This document shows positions 11,376 through 20,407 of a stretch of DNA of 64,000 nt, one piece after another. The DNA is from Oscillospiraceae bacterium (GTDB lineage: Bacteria > Bacillota > Clostridia > Oscillospirales > Oscillospiraceae). Within the stretch, counting starts at the first letter, position 1; each line of letters opens with the position of its first letter. The DNA lies in assembly GCA_020025575.1 (NCBI GenBank), contig JAHHRW010000001.1, forward strand, positions 186,001 to 250,000, given 5' to 3'. Below the pieces are notes generated by a model. That model was not told the origin of the DNA and did not search any database. It saw only the letters and a program-made list of their open reading frames with translations. Made by a program: the position numbers and the translations under genes.

Positions 11376-13805
11376 TTACAATTTTTTCATATGAGCAGAC
11401 GCCGTTTTGGACATCAGCTTTTTGGTCCCAATCTGGTCAAACGCAATTTCCAGCAATGCATCTCCGCCCATTTTCATCACAGACAAAACCATGCCCTTGC
11501 CAAATGCGGCGTGCTGTACCATGTCGCCCTTATTCAATTCCAGCATGGCAGACTTTGTGGGGGCAGATGTGAATACACTCGTTTCACTGCGCTTGATCTG
11601 TTCTTTGACCATGTTATAGGCGCTAGATGTACGACTGCCATAGCCAGTTCCCTGTCCTGCTCCGGATTTACTGCGCTCCTGATTCTGATAAGGACGCTGA
11701 CCGCCCTTCTTCTCCAGGCACTCTTCCGGAATTTCTTTCAGAAAACGGGAAACCATTGCAGAGTTGGTTCGGCCATAGAGCATTCTCTGGCGTGCATGGG
11801 TGATATCCAGTGTTTTTTTCGCCCGGGTGATGCCTACATAGCACAATCTGCGCTCTTCTTCCATTTCCTCTGGGTCGCCGATGGCGCGCATTCCGGGGAA
11901 CAAGCCATCTTCAAAGCCAACCAAAAATACATGGTCAAACTCAAGTCCCTTAGCGGAATGAATGGTCATCATTACAGCAGCGTCAGCGTTTTCGTCATAC
12001 TGTTCGATATCGGTATACAGAGCGATTTCTTCCAAGAATCCGGCAAGAGAAGGAGTCTCCGCATTTTCTGCGTAGTTATTGATACTTGACTTCAATTCTC
12101 GGATATTTTCAAGGCGGGTTTTGTTCTCCTCTGTCGGCTTACTCTGAAGCATATCTGCATACCCTGTACGGATCATGACTTCTTCGTAAAAATCTGCCAG
12201 GCTAATGCCGGAATGAAGCAGCTCTGCCAGAGATTCAATCAAATCTGAAAAAGCCTTTAGCTTTGGCTCCGCCTTTTCCAGTGGTGCATAGTCACTGGGA
12301 TGGCTGACCACGTGATATAGATTCTGGTCTTCTGCTCTTGCAAGCCGCTGAGCCGTTTCAATGGTCTTTGCGCCCAATCCTCTGGGTGGATTATTCACAA
12401 TGCGAAGCAATCGCAAATCATCGGAGCGGTTATTGATGAGGCAAAGATACGCAAGCATATCCTTAACTTCTGCTCGGTCAAAGAATCGGGTACCGCCTAT
12501 GATTCGATACGGAATGCCATTACGCTTAAAGGAATATTCGATGGCGTTGGATTGCGCGTTTGTGCGATACAGAACTGCATAGTCCTTAAAATTAGAGCCA
12601 CGGGACATGGCGAGGATTCTGCCCGCAACATAGTTGGCCTCTTCCCCCTCGTTGTATGCCTCGTAAGAAATCACGGGATCACCCTGACCGTTAGATGTCC
12701 ATAGCTGTTTTCCCTTTCTTCCAAGATTGTGGGAGATCACAGAATTTGCCGCATTCAAAATTGACTGCGTGGAACGATAATTCTGCTCCAGTCGAATGGT
12801 GCGAGCATTTTTATACTGCTTTTCAAAGTTCAGGATATTTTCGATGGTAGCACCACGGAACCGATAGATGGACTGATCATCATCACCGACCACGCAGATA
12901 TTCCCATGTCCGCCGGCCAGCAGGCTAGTCAGCAGGTACTGCATATTATTGGTGTCCTGATACTCATCCACAAGAACATAACGGAATTTACGCTGATAAT
13001 ACGTTCTCAAGTCCTCATTTTCCTGCAAAAGACGAACCGTCAGATTGATAATATCGTCAAAATCCACCGCATTATTCTCTTTCAGACGAGTCTGATAACG
13101 TTTATACGCCTTTGCTACATGACTCATACGAATGTCATTGTTCTGTGTTGCCCGCTGAGCACATTCGTCCGGCGTGATCATCTGATCTTTTTCCCGACCG
13201 ATGAGATTCAGCACCAATTTTGCAGGAAATGTCTTATCATCCAGACCCATATCCTTGATGATTTCCTTCATCACCCGTTCGGAATCAGCGGCGTCGTAAA
13301 TGGTAAACCTTCTGTCATAGCCAAGACGCTCGATATCTCGGCGAAGAATCCGGCAGCAGGCACTGTGGAATGTCATCGCCCAAATATCCATTGCCCGATC
13401 GCCCAGGACCTTAGACAGACGCTCTTTTAGCTCATTGGCTGCCTTGTTCGTAAACGTAATCGCAATAATGCTCCAGGGTGCAGCTGGATTCTCTTGGGAA
13501 AGCCAGTCTGCCCGGTCCAGATCCTGAGGATCAGGCTGCTGGGGAAGATTCTCTAAAAACGCCACATCAGATTCTGTTATAAACTCCGGAACCACATTGC
13601 TGTCACTGGCACTGCCGAAACGAATCAGGTTGGCAATTCGGTTGATTAGCACGGTGGTCTTACCGCTGCCTGCGCCGGCAAGAAGCAGCAGAGGCCCCTC
13701 TGTAGTCATAACAGCCTGCTGCTGCATGGGATTCAACCCAGAAAAAGCTGCGGCAATATACTTCTTTCTAGCGGACAGAAATCTTTGTTCTAGCTGTTGG
13801 TTCAT
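11376..13805 (-). CDS. pcrA: UvrD/PcrA-type ATP-dependent DNA helicase
   Basis: An 809-residue superfamily 1A 3'-to-5' helicase for repair and plasmid or replication fork processing. Motif I is LAGAGSGKTTVL (about residue 42), motif II is VDEYQDTN (about 281), motif III GDDDQSIYRFRGA, motif IV EQNYRSTQ, motif V MTIHSAKGLEFDHVF and motif VI VGITRAKK. The C-terminal segment (about 750-809, with GDMVQHAAFGKGMVL) matches the Tudor-like domain that lets PcrA bind RNA polymerase. Residues 85-115 contain an acidic insertion in domain 1A. ATG at 13805 is preceded by AGGTGA. It heads the pcrA-yunB-ligA group. Confidence 0.95.
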   Translation of the reverse strand: MNQQLEQRFLSARKKYIAAAFSGLNPMQQQAVMTTEGPLLLLAGAGSGKTTVLINRIANLIRFGSASDSNVVPEFITESDVAFLENLPQQPDPQDLDRADWLSQENPAAPWSIIAITFTNKAANELKERLSKVLGDRAMDIWAMTFHSACCRILRRDIERLGYDRRFTIYDAADSERVMKEIIKDMGLDDKTFPAKLVLNLIGREKDQMITPDECAQRATQNNDIRMSHVAKAYKRYQTRLKENNAVDFDDIINLTVRLLQENEDLRTYYQRKFRYVLVDEYQDTNNMQYLLTSLLAGGHGNICVVGDDDQSIYRFRGATIENILNFEKQYKNARTIRLEQNYRSTQSILNAANSVISHNLGRKGKQLWTSNGQGDPVISYEAYNEGEEANYVAGRILAMSRGSNFKDYAVLYRTNAQSNAIEYSFKRNGIPYRIIGGTRFFDRAEVKDMLAYLCLINNRSDDLRLLRIVNNPPRGLGAKTIETAQRLARAEDQNLYHVVSHPSDYAPLEKAEPKLKAFSDLIESLAELLHSGISLADFYEEVMIRTGYADMLQSKPTEENKTRLENIRELKSSINNYAENAETPSLAGFLEEIALYTDIEQYDENADAAVMMTIHSAKGLEFDHVFLVGFEDGLFPGMRAIGDPEEMEEERRLCYVGITRAKKTLDITHARQRMLYGRTNSAMVSRFLKEIPEECLEKKGGQRPYQNQERSKSGAGQGTGYGSRTSSAYNMVKEQIKRSETSVFTSAPTKSAMLELNKGDMVQHAAFGKGMVLSVMKMGGDALLEIAFDQIGTKKLMSKTASAHMKKL

Positions 13806-13841
13806 GGTGTCACCTATCTATTTCTTTCAATAATAATCTCT

Positions 13842-13864
13842 GGTTATTTTACCGCAAAATAACC
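13842..13864 (-). terminator. Hairpin after sigF/before pcrA
   Basis: The 9-bp stem ggttatttt/aaaataacc with a five-base loop lies between the sigF stop and the pcrA start. The T tract is poor, so termination may be partial and pcrA may receive read-through. Confidence 0.4.
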
Positions 13865-13879
13865 GAAAGGTAAAGCACT

Positions 13880-14584
13880 TTATTGGATTCGTTCTCGTAA
13901 ATGCGCAATTGCCTTTTTCTCAATCCGAGAAACCTGAACCTGACTGACGCTCAGAACCTTCGACACACGATCTTGCGTTAAACCATGGAAATAACGCAGA
14001 CTGATGACCATTTTCTCCCGTTCCGGCAATTCATCTATGGCCTGTCGTAACGCAATTTTCTCCACCATGCGCTCTTCGGATTCCGTATCGGTAAGCACAT
14101 TTTCAAGGGTGAACCCCTCGTCACCGGTTTCCCGTTGTATGGATTCTACCTCTTTTGTTGCCGTTTCCGCAAGTGCAATTTCCTCTGGGGTGAGTCCGGT
14201 ATGATCTGCAATTTCACTGATGGTTGGCTCCCGCCCAAACACATTGGAGAGTTTACTTCTTGTGGCTTTGATGGTAGTTGAATGCTCCTTGATGGTCCGG
14301 GAAACCTTGATAGCGCCGTCGTCACGCAGAAATCTTCGGATTTCTCCTGCAATTTTTGGTACTGCGTAAGTCGAAAACTGGGTGCCATACTCTAAATCAA
14401 ACCCATCTACCGCTTTTAGAAACCCCAAACAGCCCAGCTGGTATAAATCCTCCGACTCCGTCCCCCTGCCTAAAAATCGTTTTGCAACCGACCATATTAG
14501 TCCGCTGTTTTCCTGCACCAAAGTCTCTCCTGCCTCCTTATCTCCAGTTTGAGACAGGCGGATCAATTCCTCCGTATGCGTCAT
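13880..14584 (-). CDS. sigF: Forespore RNA polymerase sigma factor SigF
   Basis: A 234-residue sigma-70 family factor, the first forespore-specific sigma in endospore formers. Region 2 carries ENSGLIWSVAKRF and EDLYQLGCLGFLKAVDGFDLEYGTQFSTYAVPKIAGEIRRF-type sequence (about 25-90), region 3 lies near 95-150, and region 4 has ELPEREKMVISLRYF followed by the helix-turn-helix LTQDRVSKVLSVSQVQVSRIEKKA (about 185-225). Its start overlaps the spoIIAB stop by four bases (ATGA), so translation is coupled. The protein is held inactive by SpoIIAB, encoded just upstream. Confidence 0.96.
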   Translation of the reverse strand: MTHTEELIRLSQTGDKEAGETLVQENSGLIWSVAKRFLGRGTESEDLYQLGCLGFLKAVDGFDLEYGTQFSTYAVPKIAGEIRRFLRDDGAIKVSRTIKEHSTTIKATRSKLSNVFGREPTISEIADHTGLTPEEIALAETATKEVESIQRETGDEGFTLENVLTDTESEERMVEKIALRQAIDELPEREKMVISLRYFHGLTQDRVSKVLSVSQVQVSRIEKKAIAHLRERIQ

Positions 14585-15012
14585 GCGCGACGCTGAATCC
14601 GACGCCGCATATGTACGGTGGTCCCTCTTTCGGGACTGGATGTGATCTCTAAAGATGTCATAAAGCTTTCCATAATGGTAAAGCCCATACCACTGCGATC
14701 AGCGCCTCCGGTGGTAAACATAGGCCGCCTTGCCTGATCGATATCTGGAATACCTACGCCCTTGTCTTTGACGACGATATCGAGAATATTATCCTTTAGA
14801 ATCCGGCAGCGCAGTGTAATCATGCCGTACGAATTGGGATAGGCATGGACAATGCAATTGGTTACCGCCTCGGAAACTGCGGTACGAATATCTCCCATTT
14901 CCTCCAGAGTCGGATCAAGCTGGGCGGCAAAGCAGGCCACTGCACTGCGGGCAAATGCCTCGTTAGAGGATTTGCTGGGAAATTCTAAAATCATAAAGTT
15001 TTCAAATTTCAT
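14581..15012 (-). CDS. spoIIAB: Anti-sigma F factor and kinase SpoIIAB
   Basis: A 143-residue GHKL-fold serine kinase. It binds SigF, and it phosphorylates the anti-anti-sigma factor SpoIIAA. The N box appears in TAVSEAVTNCIVHAYP (about residue 50), the G1 box in VVKDKGVGIPDI (about 87) and the G2-type lid in GGADRSGMGFTIME (about 112). It starts right after the spoIIAA stop and overlaps sigF by four bases, as expected for a switch that depends on fixed protein ratios. Confidence 0.96.
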   Translation of the reverse strand: MKFENFMILEFPSKSSNEAFARSAVACFAAQLDPTLEEMGDIRTAVSEAVTNCIVHAYPNSYGMITLRCRILKDNILDIVVKDKGVGIPDIDQARRPMFTTGGADRSGMGFTIMESFMTSLEITSSPERGTTVHMRRRIQRRA

Positions 15013-15327
15013 CTATACAGCCTCCTTGATGTGTACCAGCTTATCAATGCCAGAGGTGCGAAATACGCGCATGGGCTGCTCCCCTATTCCGGTCATAGAC
15101 AGGGTTCCTTCAATTTGGGCCATTCGCCGCATACAATTGATTACAACCGCAATTCCGGATGAATCTACAAACGTTACATCAGTAAAATCTAAGATACACT
15201 CCTCAGGTGTATAGGCCTCGATTTTCGCTGCAATTTTATCAATATAGGCCCGAGCCCTGTGATGATCTATCTCGCCAGAAAGTGCGATGGTGAGTTTTCC
15301 ATCTTGTAAGAAACTGGTGAAGTTCAT
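15013..15327 (-). CDS. spoIIAA: Anti-sigma F factor antagonist SpoIIAA
   Basis: A 104-residue STAS-domain protein. When unphosphorylated it displaces SigF from SpoIIAB. The phosphoacceptor region is FVDSSGIAVVINCMR (about residues 54-68), with the conserved DSSG serine. It is the first gene of the spoIIA operon; GGGAGGATAAAACC precedes the ATG at 15327. Confidence 0.96.
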   Translation of the reverse strand: MNFTSFLQDGKLTIALSGEIDHHRARAYIDKIAAKIEAYTPEECILDFTDVTFVDSSGIAVVINCMRRMAQIEGTLSMTGIGEQPMRVFRTSGIDKLVHIKEAV

Positions 15328-15362
15328 GGTTTTATCCTCCCTTGGTATTTTGTATTTTTAGT

Positions 15363-15390
15363 ATATTCCCTGTGTAATGAATATTCCGTC
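15363..15390 (-). promoter_or_regulatory. Sigma-H-like promoter of the spoIIA operon
   Basis: On the minus strand GACGGAATA (15382-15390) and AGGGAATAT (15363-15371) match the sigma-H consensus RnAGGAwWW and RnnGAATww, with one -35 mismatch and a 10-base spacer (11-12 is usual). The expected start of transcription is about 30 bases before spoIIAA. In Bacillus spoIIA is transcribed by sigma-H. Confidence 0.55.
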
Positions 15391-15403
15391 GTAAGGTGGA
15401 AAG

Positions 15404-15451
15404 CAAAAAAATAAGCGTGCGTTGCAACCTTGCGGTTTACAACGCACGCTT
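15404..15451 (-). terminator. Terminator of valS
   Basis: The 10-bp stem gcgtgcgttg/caacgcacgc is followed on the minus strand by TTATTTTTTT. It insulates valS from the spoIIA promoter immediately downstream. Confidence 0.85.
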
Positions 15452-15464
15452 TGGATTTGTTGAA

Positions 15465-18104
15465 TTACAGTTTCTTTAGCGCAGCCTCGCTCTGCTCCAG
15501 CTGTTCGATGAGTGCAGAAGCCTTTGCGGCCTTTTCTTTTTCACCAGCAACAACAGCCTCAGGGGCACGAGAAACAAACTTCTCGTTATTCAGCTTACCT
15601 TCTATCTGTGCCAGATTCTTACGGGCCTTCTCCAATTCCTTGGCAATTCGTTCCAGCTCCTTGGACACATCCACCAGCTGACCCATCGGGATATACAGCT
15701 TTGCATCAGCAGTGGTGCAGGTCACCATGCCATCCAGATTCTCCGGTTCTGCATTCAGAATGGTTACCTGATCTGCATATGCCAGTCTCTGCAAATAGCC
15801 TTCACCTTCAGCAAAAACCTGGGGTTTGGTTGTCAGGACAAACAGTGCAGCCTTCTTGCTGGGCGGAACATTCATTTCAGCACGGCGATTACGGATAGAA
15901 CGGATGGCTTCCATTACAGACTCCATCAGTGCCTCTTCTGTCTTGAAGTTCAGTGCCTCAGAATACTCCGGCCACTTTGCAACGATCAGAGCCTCTCCCT
16001 CGTGAGGCAGACTCTGCCAGATTTCCTCCGTGATGAAGGGCATAAACGGATGCAGCAGACGCAGGGTCTGATCCAGAACATAAACAAGAACCTGAATTGC
16101 AGTCTGCTTGCGCTCTGCGTCCTCGGAGTACAGTCTGGCCTTTGTCAGCTCGATATACCAGTCACAGTAGGTATCCCAGATGAAGTCATAGACCTTCTGA
16201 ACAGCAACACCCAGCTCATACTTCTCCAGATTTTCGGTAACTTCTGCAATCAGGGTGTTCAATTTCGACAGCACCCACTTGTCAGCGGTTTCGAGCTTTG
16301 ATTCTTCCGGCAGCTCGTTGACAGCATCCTCACTCAGGTTCATCAGAACATAACGGCTGGCGTTCCAGAGTTTATTTGCAAAGTTACGCATTGCTTCGCA
16401 GCGCTCAACATAGAAACGCATATCGTTTCCGGGGGAGTTGCCGGTAACCATGTTCATTCTCAGAGCATCACAGCCGTACTTGTCGATCATTTCCAGAGGA
16501 TCAATGCCGTTGCCCAGAGATTTGGACATCTTTCTGCCCTTATCGTCACGAACCAGGCCATGAATCAGCACGGTGTGGAAAGGCGTCTTACCGGTGTGCT
16601 CACAGCCGGAGAAAATCATTCTTGCGACCCAGAAGAAGATGATGTCATAACCGGTAACCAGAACATCGGTGGGATAGAAATAATCAAGGTCGGCATTCTC
16701 CTCAGGCCAGCCCAGTGTCTCAAACGGCCACAGTGCGGAGCTGAACCAGGTATCCAGAACATCCGGGTCACGCTCGATATTGGTGGAGCCGCACTTCTCA
16801 CACTTGCATGCATCCTCACGGGAAACCGTGATGTGACCGCAGTCTGCACAAGTCCATGCAGGAATCTGATGTCCCCACCACAGCTGACGGGAAATACACC
16901 AGTCACGGACATTCTCCATCCAGTTCAGATAGGTTTTGCTGAAACGCTCGGGAACAAACTTGATTTCGTTCTCCTTAACCACACGAATGGCTTCCTCCGC
17001 CAGAGGCTTCATTTTAACGAACCACTGTGCAGAGATGATCGGCTCTACATCGTTGTGGCAGCGGTAACAGGTGCCGACATTGTGAGAATAGTCCTCAACC
17101 TTAACCAGATAACCTTCTGCGTCCAGATCTGCAACAATCGCCTTACGGGCTTCGTAGCGATCCATTCCCTCATACTTTCCGCCAAACGCATTGACCTTAC
17201 CGTTGTCATCTAGAACTCGAATCACTTCCAGATTATGACGCAGACCAACTTCAAAGTCATTGGGGTCATGGGCGGGAGTCATCTTAACGCAGCCGGTACC
17301 AAATTCCATTTCGGCATAATCATCGGCAACCACAGGAATTTCCTTATTTAACAGGGGCAGAATCACATTCTTGCCAACAATATCCTTGTAACGCTCATCA
17401 TTGGGGTTGACGCAAACACCAGAGTCACCCAGCATGGTCTCAGGACGAGTGGTTGCTACGATCACTTCGCCAGAGCCATCTGCCAGAGGATAGCGGATGT
17501 GCCACAGATGACCGGGCTTATCCACATACTCAACCTCAGCATCGGACAGAGCGGTCACACAGTTGGGACACCAGTTGATGATACGGCTTCCCTTATAGAT
17601 CAGGCCCTTTTCATACAGAGAAACAAAAACCTCACGAACAGCCTTGGAGCAGCCATCGTCCATGGTGAATCTGGCACGATCCCAGTCACAGCTGGCGCCC
17701 AGTTTCTTCTGCTGTTCGACAATGCGGTTGCCATAGCGGTGTTTCCAATCCCACACACGCTCCAGGAACTTTTCACGGCCCAGATCATATCGGGTCAGCC
17801 CTTCTTTGCGCAGCTCTTCTTCCACCTTGATCTGGGTAGCAATGCCTGCGTGGTCAACACCAGGAATCCACAGCGCGTTATACCCCTGCATACGCTTAAA
17901 GCGAATCAGCGTATCCTGGAGTGTTGCATCCATGGCGTGACCCATGTGCAGCTGTCCCGTGACATTAGGGGGCGGCATGACGATCGTAAAAGGTTTCTTG
18001 CTTTCGTCCTTTTCTGCGTGGAAGTACTTGTTGTCTTCCCACATTTTGTAAACGGAAGACTCGACCTCATGGGGTTCATAAATCTTTGGCAGTTCTCTTG
18101 CCAT
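15465..18104 (-). CDS. valS: Valyl-tRNA synthetase
   Basis: An 879-residue class Ia synthetase that charges tRNA-Val. The HIGH motif appears as [11 protein letters not shown] (about residue 45), KMSKS as [11 protein letters not shown] (about 525), the editing domain lies between them, and a C-terminal coiled coil (about 810-879) is rich in Lys/Glu/Ala. A zinc-like cluster CADCGH...CEKCGS lies near 415-440. Start: the ATG at 18104 follows AAGGAGAGA; an upstream in-frame start would translate the T-box leader and is rejected. Expression is controlled by the tRNA-sensing leader at 18139-18383. Confidence 0.97.
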   Translation of the reverse strand: MARELPKIYEPHEVESSVYKMWEDNKYFHAEKDESKKPFTIVMPPPNVTGQLHMGHAMDATLQDTLIRFKRMQGYNALWIPGVDHAGIATQIKVEEELRKEGLTRYDLGREKFLERVWDWKHRYGNRIVEQQKKLGASCDWDRARFTMDDGCSKAVREVFVSLYEKGLIYKGSRIINWCPNCVTALSDAEVEYVDKPGHLWHIRYPLADGSGEVIVATTRPETMLGDSGVCVNPNDERYKDIVGKNVILPLLNKEIPVVADDYAEMEFGTGCVKMTPAHDPNDFEVGLRHNLEVIRVLDDNGKVNAFGGKYEGMDRYEARKAIVADLDAEGYLVKVEDYSHNVGTCYRCHNDVEPIISAQWFVKMKPLAEEAIRVVKENEIKFVPERFSKTYLNWMENVRDWCISRQLWWGHQIPAWTCADCGHITVSREDACKCEKCGSTNIERDPDVLDTWFSSALWPFETLGWPEENADLDYFYPTDVLVTGYDIIFFWVARMIFSGCEHTGKTPFHTVLIHGLVRDDKGRKMSKSLGNGIDPLEMIDKYGCDALRMNMVTGNSPGNDMRFYVERCEAMRNFANKLWNASRYVLMNLSEDAVNELPEESKLETADKWVLSKLNTLIAEVTENLEKYELGVAVQKVYDFIWDTYCDWYIELTKARLYSEDAERKQTAIQVLVYVLDQTLRLLHPFMPFITEEIWQSLPHEGEALIVAKWPEYSEALNFKTEEALMESVMEAIRSIRNRRAEMNVPPSKKAALFVLTTKPQVFAEGEGYLQRLAYADQVTILNAEPENLDGMVTCTTADAKLYIPMGQLVDVSKELERIAKELEKARKNLAQIEGKLNNEKFVSRAPEAVVAGEKEKAAKASALIEQLEQSEAALKKL

Positions 18105-18138
18105 ACAAATATCTCTCCTTACTAGGTTATTTGATAAA

Positions 18139-18383
18139 TAAAAACGCCCTAAGCATTTCTGCTCAGGGCGAAAAACACATTTCCGCGGTACCACCTGAAT
18201 TTCCGGAAAATTCCGGACACTCCATTGTGCTATAACGGGCATACCCGGTCTCCCCTACTGGTGGTTCAAGGAAACTGCTCTGGGGCGACCATCCGCACAC
18301 AATCTTTGCGTATTTGCACCAAACATACGCTCTCTGAAAAGATTTTGGGGCGGAACCTCCCCTTCTTTGCATTTTACAATAAA
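18139..18383 (-). promoter_or_regulatory. T-box riboswitch of valS
   Basis: The minus strand has the T-box core GGTGGTACCGCGGAAA (around 18183-18196), whose TGGT can pair with the tRNA 3' end. It is followed by a terminator stem (CGCCCTGAGC/GCTTAGGGCG) and TTTTT at 18143-18175. The stem I region contains GATGGTCGCC, offering GUC (valine) as the specifier codon. Uncharged tRNA-Val should stabilise the antiterminator and allow valS transcription. Confidence 0.93.
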
Positions 18384-18412
18384 AAGATACCATATTGGAA
18401 GAATCTTGTCAA
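18384..18412 (-). promoter_or_regulatory. Promoter of the valS T-box leader
   Basis: TTGACA (18407-18412) and TATCTT (18384-18389) on the minus strand with a 17-base spacer. Confidence 0.75.
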
Positions 18413-18425
18413 GGCATCAAAGCCG

Positions 18426-18454
18426 TTGACACCGGATTGTTTTTTCGATAAAAT
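18426..18454 (+). promoter_or_regulatory. Promoter of the 18486 gene and nuclease
   Basis: TTGACA (18426-18431) and TAAAAT (18449-18454) with a 17-base spacer. It is divergent from the valS promoter, with only 13 bases between the two -35 elements. Confidence 0.75.
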
Positions 18455-18485
18455 GACGGTGATATCTAGAAAAAGGAGAAATTAC

Positions 18486-18881
18486 ATGACTTTAGTAGCA
18501 TGTGTTGATAACGGTCTAGGCCTACAGTTCAACAGTCGGCGGCAGAGTCAAGACCGTGTCCTGCGAAAAAAACTTCTGGATATGGTTGATTCTAGGCTGC
18601 TTATGAATCCGTATTCTGCTAAAATGTTCGGTTTCCATGAAAAGATAATGGTTTCAGACAGATTTCTTTCCGATGCCGGTCCAGATGATTGGGTGTTTAT
18701 AGAAGACGAATCATATATTTCTTATGCAGAAAAAATAGAAAAAATCGTGCTGTTTCGCTGGAATCGTGACTATCCGAGAGATTTGTATTTTACATTTCCT
18801 GGGCAATGGCATTTGGTCAGCCAGGAAGATTTCTCGGGAAACAGCCATGAGAATATCACAATGGAGATGTATCAAAGATGA
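18486..18881 (+). CDS. Small conserved protein of unknown function
   Basis: A 131-residue protein with no signal peptide or membrane helix. The N-terminal block VACVDNGLGLQFNSRRQSQD, followed by NPYSAKMF, looks strongly conserved in character: a short beta strand then a charged helix. I recall clostridial homologues sometimes labelled ribonuclease Z, but no metallo-beta-lactamase motif (HxHxDH) is present, so that label is not supported. Start: ATG at 18486 with AAAAAGGAGAA just upstream. Its last codons overlap the downstream nuclease gene by four bases (ATGA). Because the partner is an exported nuclease, a cytosolic inhibitor or assembly role is possible, but this is inference only. Confidence 0.75.
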   Translation: MTLVACVDNGLGLQFNSRRQSQDRVLRKKLLDMVDSRLLMNPYSAKMFGFHEKIMVSDRFLSDAGPDDWVFIEDESYISYAEKIEKIVLFRWNRDYPRDLYFTFPGQWHLVSQEDFSGNSHENITMEMYQR

Positions 18882-19600
18882 CAAAAAGAAGAAAATCGAA
18901 TACGAGGTTAAAAGGCTGGCAAAAATTCGCTGCATTCGTGCTGCTTTTGGTAATAGCCCTGGTTAAGACTCTCATTGGTGACCCAACCGTTCCACATGCC
19001 CCCTCTGTTAGCCTGCAGGACATTCCCGCCTACTCCGGCCAACCTTATGTGGTGATTTCGGATAATATTCCAGATTTTACAGAGGAAGAAAAACAGCTAT
19101 GTGGGTTTGAAGACTATGCTCCATTAGATCCTCTGGGCCGATGTGGCGTTGCCTTTGCCTGCATCAACGAATCCACCATGCCTGATGAAGAACGTGGCAA
19201 CATCAGCAGCATTAAGCCTTCTGGATGGCACAGTGTGAAATACGAGGGGATATCGGGCGGCAGCCTGTATAACCGATGCCACCTGATTGGATGGCAGCTT
19301 GCCGGAGAAAATGCCAACAAGCTGAACCTGATTACAGGCACCCGGTACATGAATGTCGATGGCATGCTGCCCTTCGAGAATATGGTTGCAGACTATGTGA
19401 AAGAAACCGGAAACCATGTACTGTATCGTGTTACCCCCATATATGATGGCGATAACTTGGTAGCCAATGGTGTACAGATGGAAGCATATTCCGTAGAGGA
19501 TGAGGGCGAGGGAATCATGTTTCATGTATTCTGCTATAATGTACAGCCTGGCATTGAAATCGACTACGCCACCGGAGAGAGCCGGAAAAATAATACATAA
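18878..19600 (+). CDS. Membrane-anchored DNA/RNA non-specific endonuclease (EndA-like)
   Basis: A 240-residue exported nuclease of the beta-beta-alpha-metal NUC1/EndA group, which cuts DNA or RNA without sequence preference. A basic N-terminus is followed by one membrane helix (about residues 16-32) with the rest outside. The catalytic block is SLYNRCHLIGWQLAGEN (about 129-145), with His as expected general base; the canonical DRGH reads NRCH here. NKLNLITGTRYMNVDGMLPFE follows and supplies the metal-binding Asn. In streptococci EndA acts in DNA uptake or in degrading host DNA traps; here scavenging of environmental DNA is an equal possibility. It is translationally coupled to the small gene upstream. 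Confidence 0.85.
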   Translation: MTKRRKSNTRLKGWQKFAAFVLLLVIALVKTLIGDPTVPHAPSVSLQDIPAYSGQPYVVISDNIPDFTEEEKQLCGFEDYAPLDPLGRCGVAFACINESTMPDEERGNISSIKPSGWHSVKYEGISGGSLYNRCHLIGWQLAGENANKLNLITGTRYMNVDGMLPFENMVADYVKETGNHVLYRVTPIYDGDNLVANGVQMEAYSVEDEGEGIMFHVFCYNVQPGIEIDYATGESRKNNT

Positions 19601-19603
19601 AAA

Positions 19604-19636
19604 GGAACCCCCCGGTAAAACCGGGGGTTCTTCATA
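19604..19636 (+). terminator. Hairpin after the nuclease gene / IS200 right end
   Basis: The stem ggaaccccccgg/ccgggggttc starts three bases after the nuclease stop. It may terminate the nuclease operon or be the right-end palindrome of the adjoining IS200-type element; sequence alone does not separate these. Confidence 0.6.
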
Positions 19637-19687
19637 TGCGGGCGTAGCCCTATGCTCTGCGCGTAACACGTAAACGCGTAAGTACGA

Positions 19688-20212
19688 TCCGCCAACTGCT
19701 AAAGATTGTTACCTGCGGCCTGTAAACGGGCCTGCGGACGGAATCACTAACTGTTCGCCCATCTCGTCTTCTTTCAGCTGGTTTTGGATATACTCCGCAA
19801 TTCGTTTCTCGTTCTTGCCCACGGTGTCGACGTAGTAACCTCGACACCAAAATTCCCGATTGCGATATTTATACCTTAATTCCCCGAATTGCTCATACAT
19901 CATTGCTGCACTTTTCCCCTTTAAGTAACCCATGAACCCGGAAACGGAATACTTTGGAGGTATTTCTACGAAGAGGTGGATATGATCCGGGCACGCTTCT
20001 GCCTCGATAATCTTCACGCCTTTCCATTCGCATAACTGCCGGAGAATCTTACCAATTGCCAGTCTTTTCTGCCTATAGAAGACTCTTCGGCGGTATTTCG
20101 CTGCAAATACGATGTGGTATTTGCAATTCCATTTGCTGTGTGATAAACTGTTGATGTCATTCATCCCCATGGTGAGTGCCTCCCTGTTATGTTTTATCGT
20201 GCAGTTGGCGGA
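19688..20212. repeat. 12-bp inverted repeat flanking tnpA
   Basis: tccgccaactgc at 19688-19699 is the exact reverse complement of gcagttggcgga at 20201-20212. The two arms lie just outside the transposase gene. Confidence 0.85.
19709..20170 (-). CDS. tnpA: IS200-family transposase TnpA (Y1, HUH)
   Basis: A 153-residue Y1 transposase. The HUH motif is in CPDHIHLFVEIPPK (about residue 55), the catalytic tyrosine in FWCRGYYVDTVG (about 112-123), and the opening WNCKYHIVFAAKYRRR block is typical of IS200. I place the start at the ATG at 20170 (MGMNDINS...), because a candidate GGGAGG lies upstream and homologues begin here; an in-frame start at 20218 is less likely. All key residues are present, so the gene looks functional. 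Confidence 0.92.
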   Translation of the reverse strand: MGMNDINSLSHSKWNCKYHIVFAAKYRRRVFYRQKRLAIGKILRQLCEWKGVKIIEAEACPDHIHLFVEIPPKYSVSGFMGYLKGKSAAMMYEQFGELRYKYRNREFWCRGYYVDTVGKNEKRIAEYIQNQLKEDEMGEQLVIPSAGPFTGRR

Positions 20213-20263
20213 CCGCATGATTATCGTAACAGGGATTATTACTCAACGCCATAGGCTTTATTG

Positions 20264-20286
20264 AACCACTGGCCTAGCCAGTGGTT
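20264..20286. repeat. IS200 left-end hairpin
   Basis: The 10-bp palindrome aaccactggc/gccagtggtt with a three-base loop lies upstream of tnpA. Such left-end structures in IS200 are recognised by TnpA and can also block incoming transcription. Confidence 0.7.
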
Positions 20287-20296
20287 TTCTTTATAC

Positions 20297-20333
20297 AATA
20301 AAATCCCACCCATCTCGGGTGGGATTTTATTAT
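20297..20333 (-). terminator. Terminator of the ABC exporter operon
   Basis: aataaaatcccaccc pairs with gggtgggattttatt, giving a stem with A and T tracts on both sides, so it can act in both directions. It lies 75 bases beyond the stop of the second ABC gene. Confidence 0.75.
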
Positions 20334-20407
20334 TTACTGAATATCCGGTTTTATCCGCTACCATAGCGTATGGGTTTGTACACCGATGGCGAAGAAGAGA
20401 ACATATG

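Larger units (their letters stand above)
19604..20290 (-). mobile_element. IS200-type insertion sequence
   Basis: About 690 bases carrying a single tnpA, bounded by a hairpin on each side (19604-19631 and 20264-20286), as expected for single-strand transposing IS200/IS605 elements, which use hairpins rather than terminal inverted repeats. No tnpB is present. Exact ends are not determinable without an empty site. Confidence 0.75.

Noticed and set aside
18105..18242. N-terminal extension of valS.
   Set aside because: It would translate the T-box antiterminator and terminator; the ATG at 18104 has its own ribosome site.
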